Shown one piece after another: positions 25,354-32,459 of a stretch of DNA of 48,703 bases. Both the position numbers and the translations under genes were made by a program. Each line of letters opens with the position of its first letter. Position 1 is the first letter of the stretch. The notes below the pieces were generated by a model, which saw nothing but the letters and a program-made list of their open reading frames with translations, was not told the DNA's origin and ran no database searches. This stretch comes from Actinomycetes bacterium (lineage in GTDB: Bacteria > Actinomycetota > Acidimicrobiia > Spongiisociales > UBA5794): assembly GCA_024638645.1 (NCBI GenBank), contig JAHEJX010000019.1, forward strand, positions 1 through 48,703, read 5' to 3'.

Positions 25354-26373
25354 TTAGCGGGTTCCCGCTGCCACCAGTGCCTTGATCTCGGCAATGTTGT
25401 CGGTGTCGACGAAACCCGGTCCAGTCAGGATCGGGAATCCACCACCGAGGGTGTTCAGGTTCGTGTTGTTCAGATACAGCGTGATGATCGTGGCATACCC
25501 CTGGAGGTACTGCTGCTGGTCGATGGTGAAGTTGATTTCACCGTTCTCGATGGCCGCAGTCACGTCCTCTGAGTTGTCCACACCGCCGATGAAGCACTCG
25601 CGGCCCGCCTGTGAGCAGGCTTCCACAGCGCGGAAGGCAACGATCGGGCCAACGCCAAAGACGGCGTTGATGTCCGGATCGGCCTGCAGGGCGGCGAGGA
25701 TCGTGTTGATCTGCTCCTCAGGGTTGGCGTCCGGGCCAACGAACTGGGTTACTACGCCGCCGGCGCCGGTGAATGTCTCCACAGCACCCTGGCAGCGCTC
25801 CTCGAGGCCAACGTTGCCCTGCTCCTGCTGAGCACAAAGAACCTTGGTAGCTCCAAGGGAGTTGAACCTGAGTCCCGCACCGTTGCCGGCGGCGGTCTCG
25901 GTCTGGCCGATGTGAGTGATAGCGCCGATGCTCTGATAGTCGTTCACGCCCGAGTTGAGGGTGACGACCGGGATTCCGGCAGCCACAGCGGCGGTTGCCG
26001 CCGGCACTACGGCTTCCGGTGACGCCAGCGAGACGCCGATACCGTTACTGCCTGCGGCAATAGCGGCCTCGATGTCAGACACCTGCTTGGAAGGGTCGTT
26101 GAACGATGGGCTCCAAACGCAGTTCACCCCAACGGCGGTACATGCGTCTTCCATGCCCTTCTTCACGACGGACCAGAAGGTGCCGTCATCGGAGTGGGTA
26201 ACCATGTGGAACGTGAGGTCGGAACCCTGGTTCAGGTCGACCGTGTCGCTTGTGGTAGTTGCGGTGGTGTCTCCACCGGCCGTTGTCGACGTGCCGTCGC
26301 CATCATCGCTGCCACAGGCGGCAATGACGAGTACGAGCGACGCGAGCAGCGCTACCAGACGGAATTTCTTCAT
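25354..26373 (-). CDS. Sugar/inositol-binding lipoprotein of a CUT2 ABC importer
   Basis: The 339-residue protein begins MKKFRLVALLASLVLVIAAC, a textbook lipoprotein signal with the modified Cys near residue 20. An Asp/Thr-rich linker of about 25 residues follows, then a periplasmic-binding-protein-like domain (Peripla_BP_4 type) with AIAAGSNGIGVSLASPEA and GIPVVTLNSGVN. The ATG at 26373 is preceded by AGGGAGA; the longer open frame upstream has no signal sequence. It lies next to iolG (divergent) and in an operon with the permease and ATPase, so myo-inositol or a relative is the most probable ligand. Confidence 0.92.
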   Translation of the reverse strand: MKKFRLVALLASLVLVIAACGSDDGDGTSTTAGGDTTATTTSDTVDLNQGSDLTFHMVTHSDDGTFWSVVKKGMEDACTAVGVNCVWSPSFNDPSKQVSDIEAAIAAGSNGIGVSLASPEAVVPAATAAVAAGIPVVTLNSGVNDYQSIGAITHIGQTETAAGNGAGLRFNSLGATKVLCAQQEQGNVGLEERCQGAVETFTGAGGVVTQFVGPDANPEEQINTILAALQADPDINAVFGVGPIVAFRAVEACSQAGRECFIGGVDNSEDVTAAIENGEINFTIDQQQYLQGYATIITLYLNNTNLNTLGGGFPILTGPGFVDTDNIAEIKALVAAGTR

Positions 26374-26466
26374 TACTTGTGTCTCCCTTCTTGAAACGGT
26401 TCGGCTCGCGCCATGGAAGTGTTTCACTCCCGATTCGTTTGGCGGATGCCTCGTTCCAAGAACTAG

Positions 26467-26476
26467 ATCAGCTGAT
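26467..26476. promoter_or_regulatory. 10-bp palindrome ATCAGCTGAT in the divergent transporter/iolG region
   Basis: The 257-base interval between the binding-protein start (26373) and iolG (26631) is the longest gene-free stretch in the inositol region. It contains this perfect palindrome, extended by mismatched flanks, plus a TTGAAACGGTTCGG element at 26391. Either could be an operator; neither matches the LacI set well. Confidence 0.25.
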
Positions 26477-26563
26477 ATCACTTGAAAAAGGTGCCTGCGC
26501 ACCCAGCGATCGCCACAAGTTAGTCAGTGATTCGGCCGTCCGCCAAGAGGGGCCCGGCGCGTC

Positions 26564-26592
26564 TTGAATCCGGAGCCTCGGGCAGATACCGT
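26564..26592 (+). promoter_or_regulatory. Possible promoter of iolG-iolE-SMP-30
   Basis: TTGAAT (26564-26569) and TACCGT (26587-26592) are 17 bases apart. The iolG start follows 38 bases after the -10, with an ACAGGAG ribosome site. Confidence 0.4.
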
Positions 26593-26630
26593 CGCCGCGG
26601 CGGAACCAGAACAGTTGACAGGAGTTTGCC

Positions 26631-27620
26631 GTGCTACTCGGGTTGATAGGAGCCGGGCGGATAGGTGCTTATCACGCCGGCATATTGAAGTCGCTCGACG
26701 GAGTAGACGATCTGCTGGTGTTCGACGCAGTAGCAGATCGCGCCGAATCGGTCGCCCACGAGATCGGAGCGACACCGTCTGATCTCGACCGGCTGTTCGA
26801 AGTGGCTGACGCCGTCGTCATTGCGAGCTCCACAGACACGCACGCCGAGATGCTGGAGCGGGCAGCCGGGGTCGGCAAGCCTGCGTTCTGTGAGAAGCCC
26901 ATCGACCTCGACCTAGCAGCCACCCGGCGAGCAGTCGAGGCTGTCGAGGCTGCCGGCATTGCCGTCCAGATGGGATTCCAGAGAAGATACGACCCGGCAA
27001 TACGATCCATCCGGCGGCGCATAGCCGACGGCGAACTCGGCGAGCTGTTTCTTGTCCGCTCGCAAACGCACGACCCGGCACCGCCCCCGCTGGAGTACAT
27101 TCCGCGCAGTGGTGGGATCTTCAGGGACTGCCTAATTCACGACATCGACGCCGTTCGGTACGTCACGGGCCAAGAGGTAGTGCGTGTGGCTGCTGCCGGC
27201 TCAGCTCTCGGCCATCCTGCAATCGCCGAACTCGGCGATGTCGGCAGCGCGGCCGCAACACTCGAAATGTCGTCGGGGACGATTGCCCAGATCTCGGGCC
27301 TCCGGCTCGATCCTGTCGGGTACGACGTGCGGCTCGAGGTGTTCGCAGAGAAAGACAGTGTTGCAGCCGGTTGGAGTGACCGAACTCCTATTCGCTCTGC
27401 AGAGTCGGGAACGAGCGCGCCGGCAGACCCCATCACAACCTTCTGGGACCGATTTGCGGCCGCATATCGAGCAGAAATGGAAGGATTCCTTCGCGTGATG
27501 CGCGGCGACGAGAAGCCCGCCTCAACCCCACGCGACGCGTACGAGAATCTCAGAGTGGCGGCCGCTTGCGACCTGTCGCTCGGGGAGCGCCGGATGGTTG
27601 AACTGGAGGAAATCGAATGA
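26631..27620 (+). CDS. iolG: Inositol 2-dehydrogenase
   Basis: The 329-residue protein is a Gfo/Idh/MocA dehydrogenase that would oxidise myo-inositol to scyllo-inosose with NAD. It has LIGAGRIGAYHA at 4-15, the FCEKPID motif with the conserved Lys, and the inositol-dehydrogenase-like catalytic segment SGGIFRDCLIHDIDAVRYV with His and Asp. The GTG start has a good ribosome site. It overlaps iolE by four bases (ATGA), which strongly supports the assignment; other Gfo/Idh genes at 31226 and 38847 could share or extend the substrate range. Confidence 0.88.
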   Translation: MLLGLIGAGRIGAYHAGILKSLDGVDDLLVFDAVADRAESVAHEIGATPSDLDRLFEVADAVVIASSTDTHAEMLERAAGVGKPAFCEKPIDLDLAATRRAVEAVEAAGIAVQMGFQRRYDPAIRSIRRRIADGELGELFLVRSQTHDPAPPPLEYIPRSGGIFRDCLIHDIDAVRYVTGQEVVRVAAAGSALGHPAIAELGDVGSAAATLEMSSGTIAQISGLRLDPVGYDVRLEVFAEKDSVAAGWSDRTPIRSAESGTSAPADPITTFWDRFAAAYRAEMEGFLRVMRGDEKPASTPRDAYENLRVAAACDLSLGERRMVELEEIE

Positions 27621-28504
27621 GCTTTCTGGATCGCATTGCCGGCGCGCCCATTACGTGGGGGGTGGACGGTTCCCCTGGCTGGGGTCACCTGATGCAGCGG
27701 GATCGGGTCATGCAAGAGATGGCGGATGCCGGACTGCATGCCACCGAGCTCGGGCCCGACGGCTATCTGCCACTCAATCCCGACGAAATGGCCGACTACG
27801 TAAAGGGGTACGGCCTCGTCGTGGTTGGGGGCTTCGTGCCCGCAATCCTGTATCGCCCAGACTTGGTCGACGAGCAGATTGCCTACGCGCGCAGGGCGGC
27901 TCGCCAGATGGCGGCCGGGGGGGCGAATGTTCTGGTGTTGGGCCCGGCGACCGCACAAGCGGGCTATGACGATTCACTTCAACTCGAAGCCGGTGAGTGG
28001 AAGATGTTCTTCTCCAACTTGGAGCGACTACGTGATGTGGTGGCAGAGGAGGGCCTTGGCACAGCCCTCCATCCGCATTGGGGAATGGTCATCGAGCGCG
28101 CGGCACACATCGATCGCTTCCTCACCGACTGTGACGTCGACATGTGCCTCGACACCGGGCACGTATTCATCGGGGGAGCCGATCCGGCCTCGATCGCTCG
28201 TGATGCAGCGAGTCGAGTCAGCCATGTCCATCTCAAGGATGTCGATGGCGAATACGCCGAGATGATTCGTGCTGGTGAAATCCCATTCAGGCAGGGAACC
28301 ATCGACGGTATGTTCACTGCGCTCGGCCAAGGTGCGGTCGACATTGCCGGTGTAATCCGGCACCTCGAAGCCGGCGGATTCACTGGCTGGTATGTCCTCG
28401 AACAGGACAAGGTGCTCGACGAAGAGCCAGAGCCGGGACAGGGGCCCATTGCCGATGCGATCGCGAGCGTTGAGTTCCTTCAGGACCTGGCAGCGTCGAT
28501 GTGA
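27617..28504 (+). CDS. iolE: Inosose dehydratase-like TIM-barrel protein
   Basis: IolE dehydrates scyllo-inosose to 3D-trihydroxycyclohexane-1,2-dione. The 295-residue protein has the IolE-type opening APITWGVDGSPGWGHLM and ATELGPDGYLPLNPDEM, followed by a xylose-isomerase-like barrel; the later MCLDTGHVFIGGADP and VSHVHLKDVDGEY supply metal-binding residues. It overlaps iolG and the SMP-30 gene by four bases each, forming a compact operon. Other sugar-phosphate isomerase/epimerase proteins look similar, but the N-terminus and the coupling to iolG favour IolE. Confidence 0.9.
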   Translation: MSFLDRIAGAPITWGVDGSPGWGHLMQRDRVMQEMADAGLHATELGPDGYLPLNPDEMADYVKGYGLVVVGGFVPAILYRPDLVDEQIAYARRAARQMAAGGANVLVLGPATAQAGYDDSLQLEAGEWKMFFSNLERLRDVVAEEGLGTALHPHWGMVIERAAHIDRFLTDCDVDMCLDTGHVFIGGADPASIARDAASRVSHVHLKDVDGEYAEMIRAGEIPFRQGTIDGMFTALGQGAVDIAGVIRHLEAGGFTGWYVLEQDKVLDEEPEPGQGPIADAIASVEFLQDLAASM

Positions 28505-29379
28505 CGGTCGAGGTCGCGGTCGACGCTGGCGCCTTGATAGGTGAGAGCCCGTTATGGGCTCCAGCAGAAGGCGTTCTGTATTGGGTGGACATCGAAGGGC
28601 GTGCTGTTCACCGCTTTGATCCGGCCGCTGGCGACGACCGGTCTCAGAGCCTGCCGGTGCGCCCCGGCTCGATCGTGCTGACTCACGAAGCCGGCCGCCT
28701 TCTCATGGGTGCGGAGCATGAGCTCGGTTGGTATACGTGGTCGACGAACATCTTCGAGCCAATTCGAGATCTCGAAGAAGGCGGTACCGGCAACCGACTC
28801 AACGACGGCCGAACCGATCGTCAAGGTCGTTTCTGGGTCGGATCCATGTTCCAGACCACTGACGCCGGCAAGTCCACTGGGATGTTGCATCGTGTTGATG
28901 CGAACCTCTCCGCCACGACCGTACGTTGGGACATCGGTGTTTCCAACGGCATAGCTTTTTCCCCCGAGGGCACAACGATGTACTTCGCCGACTCGCCGAC
29001 GGAGACCGTCTGGCAATTCGACTACGACCCCGGCACCGGCGAGCCTTTCAACTCGAGGACTTTTCTGGATTTTGCCGATATACCGGGCAGACCAGACGGA
29101 GCGTCGGTCGATGCAGAAGGCTGCTATTGGATCGCGTGCGTGTATGGATGGGCTGTCGCCCGCATCACGCCGGACGGTCGAGTCGATCGTGTCATCGACA
29201 TGCCCGTCGAGAAGCCTTCGATGCCGACGTTTGGCGGTGCCGACCTCGACGTGCTCTACGTCACATCGATTTCCCAGAACACCAACCCGGCCGCACAACA
29301 GCCCTTCGCAGGTGCAGTGTTTGCATTGGACCCGGGCGTGCGAGGCCTCCCAGAGACGCCGTTCGTTCACAGCGCCTAG
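28501..29379 (+). CDS. SMP-30/gluconolactonase-family lactonase
   Basis: The 292-residue protein is a six-bladed propeller. It shows the N-terminal metal-ligand Glu in LIGESPLWAPAEGVLYWVDI, NRLNDGRTDRQGRFWVGSM with metal-ligand Asn and Asp, and the late Asp in GRPDGASVDAEG. The family hydrolyses sugar lactones in the presence of a divalent cation. It is coupled to iolE by a GTGA overlap. Lactonases are not part of the classical iol pathway, so a lactone formed by one of the dehydrogenases is the likely substrate. Confidence 0.92.
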   Translation: MTVEVAVDAGALIGESPLWAPAEGVLYWVDIEGRAVHRFDPAAGDDRSQSLPVRPGSIVLTHEAGRLLMGAEHELGWYTWSTNIFEPIRDLEEGGTGNRLNDGRTDRQGRFWVGSMFQTTDAGKSTGMLHRVDANLSATTVRWDIGVSNGIAFSPEGTTMYFADSPTETVWQFDYDPGTGEPFNSRTFLDFADIPGRPDGASVDAEGCYWIACVYGWAVARITPDGRVDRVIDMPVEKPSMPTFGGADLDVLYVTSISQNTNPAAQQPFAGAVFALDPGVRGLPETPFVHSA

Positions 29380-29403
29380 GAATTCCACCCAGCACTCGTC
29401 ACC

Positions 29404-30168
29404 TCAGTAGAGGCTGTCTCCGCCGGTGCCGCCTTCGAGCATGGATTTGGCTCCAGATGCCAAAGCGATCGCGTCGCTCGTGACGGTGATCATTCTGAAG
29501 CCTTGGTCGCGCCGCCTTTGTGCCAGCGCGGGAGTCGTATGGATGCCCGGCACGACTTCGCGGGCATTGCAGACGGTCACAATGCGGTCCAGCGCGGCTA
29601 GAAACGGACCGTCGTTGTCTGACGCTGGTGGCAGTCCGTAGCTGATTGAAAGGTCGGCAGGGCCTACGTAGACCGCGTCGATGCCGGGGATATCGAGAAT
29701 GTCCTCGAGGGCCTCAACCGCTTGGGCGGTCTCGATCATCGGGATCACGGCAACCCCCTCATTGGCTGAGGCGGGCGAGTAGCCGGCGTGAAGGCGAGCC
29801 GCTCGCATCGGACCCCAGCTTCGCGACCCTGCCGGCGGATATCGGCAGGCTGCGACGGCCGCTGCCGCTTCGTTGACGCTGTTGACCATGGGCACAATTA
29901 CCCCCAATGCGCCCGCGTCCAACACACGTCCGATTATGCCCGGCTCATTCCAGGGCACTCGTGCGATTGGCACGCTTGACGAGCTCTGGAGACCCTGAAA
30001 CATCCCAAGAGCGTCCGAGTAATCAGCGGCGCCATGCTGCATATCGACGCAGAGGTAGTCGAAGCCGACTGAACCCATCACCTCAGCCGTCACCGCATTG
30101 GCGACACTGAGCCACCCTCCATGAGCCACGTTCCCTGCTGCCCAGATTTCCTTGAGTGGATTGTTCAT
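29404..30168 (-). CDS. HpcH/HpaI-family aldolase (2-keto-3-deoxy sugar acid type)
   Basis: The 254-residue class II aldolase has the catalytic His45 in YLCVDMQHGAADY, Arg69 in IARVPWNEPG, AGALGVIVPMVNS, SRSWGPMRA, the metal-ligand Glu in VIPMIETAQA and the metal-ligand Asp in VGPADLS. Such enzymes cleave 2-keto-3-deoxy acids to pyruvate and an aldehyde. The start follows GGAGCGGGAG. It is convergent with the SMP-30 gene and divergent from a hydroxyacid dehydrogenase, which together suggest a sugar-acid side route. Confidence 0.92.
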   Translation of the reverse strand: MNNPLKEIWAAGNVAHGGWLSVANAVTAEVMGSVGFDYLCVDMQHGAADYSDALGMFQGLQSSSSVPIARVPWNEPGIIGRVLDAGALGVIVPMVNSVNEAAAAVAACRYPPAGSRSWGPMRAARLHAGYSPASANEGVAVIPMIETAQAVEALEDILDIPGIDAVYVGPADLSISYGLPPASDNDGPFLAALDRIVTVCNAREVVPGIHTTPALAQRRRDQGFRMITVTSDAIALASGAKSMLEGGTGGDSLY

Positions 30169-30210
30169 ATGCTCCCGCTCCGATCGACGGCACGCTAGCC
30201 GGTGGACATG

Positions 30211-30239
30211 TTGGATCGGCAGTCGGACCTACCTAGAGT
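30211..30239 (+). promoter_or_regulatory. Promoter of the hydroxyacid dehydrogenase-Gfo/Idh operon
   Basis: TTGGAT (30211-30216) and TAGAGT (30234-30239) are 17 bases apart. The GTG at 30264 follows with GGAGGCGGA. Confidence 0.55.
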
Positions 30240-30263
30240 CGCCGCGAGTTCATTGGAGGCGGA

Positions 30264-31229
30264 GTGAGTAACAGGCCCAAGATTTGGCTCGAGCGACCAG
30301 CGCTCCCTGACCTCGAGGACGAACTCGAAGTTGCGGCCGAGATCCTGGGGCCGGGCACAGCTGACAGCCCTCTGCGCGGCATCACGGATGCAGCGGGAGC
30401 ACTAGCCGGTGTGCTGACTTACGACGCTGCTCTCATGGATGCGGCACCCCGACTCAGAGTGATTTGCCGGACTGGAATTGGTGTCGACAAGGTCGACATC
30501 GCAGAGGCGACCAAAAGGGGCATTGCGGTATGCAACACTCCGGACGGCCCGACGGTTTCCACCGCAGAGCACGCGTTTGGGCTGATACTCAACGCAGCCA
30601 AGAACATGAAACGATCTGCCGGCTGGCTTCAGGCCGGGCAACACGACATGTTCGCCCGCCATCATGCCGTCGAGCTCGATGGCAAGACCCTCGGGCTCGT
30701 AGGGTTCGGACGGATTCCGCGGCGAGTGGCAACTGCGGCGCATGGCATCGGCATGCGAGTGCTGGCCTATGACCCGCACCTGGCTCCAACCGCATTCGCA
30801 GGAGCGGAGCGGGCCGCAACGCTCGAAGCGCTTCTCGCCGAGGCTGATGTGATATCGGTTCATGTGCCCCTGAATGCAGACACAGCCGGCCTGTTCAGCG
30901 CCGATCGCTTCGCCGCCATGAAAGATGGCGTTGTGTTCGTAAACACTTCACGTGGCGGCGTGGTCGTCCAAGAGGGACTCATTTCTGCCCTCGATAGCGG
31001 AAAGGTCATGGCAGCCGGGCTCGACGTCACAGACCCCGAGCCCCTTCCGCCAGGTCACACGCTCCTGGAGCGAGACAACGTCCTGGTGACGCCTCACGTC
31101 GCTTCCGGGACGTGGGAAGGCAAGCGGCGTATGTTCAGAAAGGCGTTCGAGCAAGCAATCCAAGTGCTTGCGGGTGAAAAGCCCGATCATCTCATCAATG
31201 CCGATGTGTGGGAAAGACTCACTAAATGA
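30264..31229 (+). CDS. D-2-hydroxyacid dehydrogenase (phosphoglycerate dehydrogenase-like)
   Basis: The 321-residue NAD-dependent oxidoreductase has the family catalytic residues: Arg in VNTSRGGVV, Glu in VTDPEPLP and His in VTPHVAS. The nucleotide-binding loop reads LGLVGFGRIPRRVA, so the third glycine of GxGxxG is a proline, which is unusual. It lacks the C-terminal ACT domain of true SerA. It overlaps the next Gfo/Idh gene (ATGA). The substrate is unknown; reduction or oxidation of a short hydroxyacid made by the nearby aldolase is a reasonable guess. Confidence 0.9.
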   Translation: MSNRPKIWLERPALPDLEDELEVAAEILGPGTADSPLRGITDAAGALAGVLTYDAALMDAAPRLRVICRTGIGVDKVDIAEATKRGIAVCNTPDGPTVSTAEHAFGLILNAAKNMKRSAGWLQAGQHDMFARHHAVELDGKTLGLVGFGRIPRRVATAAHGIGMRVLAYDPHLAPTAFAGAERAATLEALLAEADVISVHVPLNADTAGLFSADRFAAMKDGVVFVNTSRGGVVVQEGLISALDSGKVMAAGLDVTDPEPLPPGHTLLERDNVLVTPHVASGTWEGKRRMFRKAFEQAIQVLAGEKPDHLINADVWERLTK

Positions 31230-32404
31230 CGTTGGGGAGGCGGATTGGAATCGGCTTGATCGGATTCGGCTGGATGGGCCAAGCCCACTCCCGGTCGTAC
31301 CGCAACATCCCTGTCTATTTCCCGGAAGCCGGCATCGTGCCCGAGTTGGTCGCGGTCGCCGACACAGTTCCGGAGCGTCTCGACATGGCAACCGACAATT
31401 TCGGGTTCGCCAGCAGCACTGCGAGTTGGCACGACCTTCTCGACCGCAGCGACATCGACGTCATCGATATCACGGCACCAACAGCCATGCATCGGGAAAT
31501 CGCTGAAGCCGTCGCCGCCGCCGGCAAACATGTCTTCTGCGAGAAACCGGTCGGTGACAACCCCGCCGCCACGGCCGCCATCGAGAAAGCGGCTCGTGAC
31601 GCCGGCGTCGTGTCCGGGTGTGGATACAACTACCGATGGGCGCCGATGGTGCAGTACGCCAGAGCCCTCATCGAAGGCGGCCGGCTCGGCGAGCTAACTC
31701 ATTACAGGGGCCGATTCTTCTCGATGTATGGGCGGGACCGGCTCGGCGTGCTCAGTTGGCGATTCATGCAGGAGCACTCTCAGTTCGGCAGTCTCGCCGA
31801 CATCATGAGCCATGCGATCGACATGGCCCACTTCCTGGTCGGCCCGATCAACAGAGTCGTGGCGACCAGGGAGATCTTCATCAGGGAGAGGCCCCTCCCC
31901 AAACCGGGGAAAGGCACACATTACGACCGGGGTGCCCCAGAGGATCCGATGGGGCAAGTCACCAATGAGGACTACGTCGGTGCGTTGGTGGAGTTCGCGA
32001 ATGGCGTACGCGGCACTCTCGAGGCAGATCGGTCGATCTTCGGCCCGCAGAGCCAGATGGCATTCGAGTTGAACGGATCACGCGGCGCGGCTTCGTGGGA
32101 TCACGAGAAGCTGAATCAGCTTCAGCTGTACCTACCCGAGGAACAACCGACCGATGGATTCGTCGAGGTGCTCTCGGGCGGTGACTACTTTCACCAGGGC
32201 AACTTCGTTCCAGGAGGCGGAAATTCGATCGGGTACGAGGACCTCAAAACCATCGAGGCGCTCGAGTTCCTTCGGGCCGTGTTGGGCGAGCGAGAATCGA
32301 ATCCGAGCTTCGATGCCGCAATCGATGTGGCCAACGTAATGGACGCAATGGTGCGTAGCTGGGACTCTGAGAAGTGGGAAGACGTGCGCGACCTCAGGTT
32401 GTGA
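31226..32404 (+). CDS. Gfo/Idh/MocA-family dehydrogenase, probable inositol or sugar dehydrogenase
   Basis: The 392-residue protein has GLIGFGWMGQAHSRSYRN, VFCEKPVGDN with the conserved Lys, and SLADIMSHAIDMAHFLVG as the catalytic face with Asp and His. It is longer than the iolG at 26631, with an extended C-terminal domain. It is co-transcribed with the hydroxyacid dehydrogenase and lies 55 bases before iolD, which points to a role in cyclitol oxidation or isomer interconversion (for example scyllo-inositol). Specificity is not readable. Confidence 0.9.
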   Translation: MTLGRRIGIGLIGFGWMGQAHSRSYRNIPVYFPEAGIVPELVAVADTVPERLDMATDNFGFASSTASWHDLLDRSDIDVIDITAPTAMHREIAEAVAAAGKHVFCEKPVGDNPAATAAIEKAARDAGVVSGCGYNYRWAPMVQYARALIEGGRLGELTHYRGRFFSMYGRDRLGVLSWRFMQEHSQFGSLADIMSHAIDMAHFLVGPINRVVATREIFIRERPLPKPGKGTHYDRGAPEDPMGQVTNEDYVGALVEFANGVRGTLEADRSIFGPQSQMAFELNGSRGAASWDHEKLNQLQLYLPEEQPTDGFVEVLSGGDYFHQGNFVPGGGNSIGYEDLKTIEALEFLRAVLGERESNPSFDAAIDVANVMDAMVRSWDSEKWEDVRDLRL

Positions 32405-32459
32405 ATGCTCACACCGGTACTCGATACTCAGTACTCGGTGGCTAGTGCGAGGAGGACTC

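Noticed and set aside
26391-26404. TTGAAACGGTTCGG as a fourth LacI operator
   Set aside because: Its arms match in only three of six positions and it lacks the TGWAA form of the three accepted sites.
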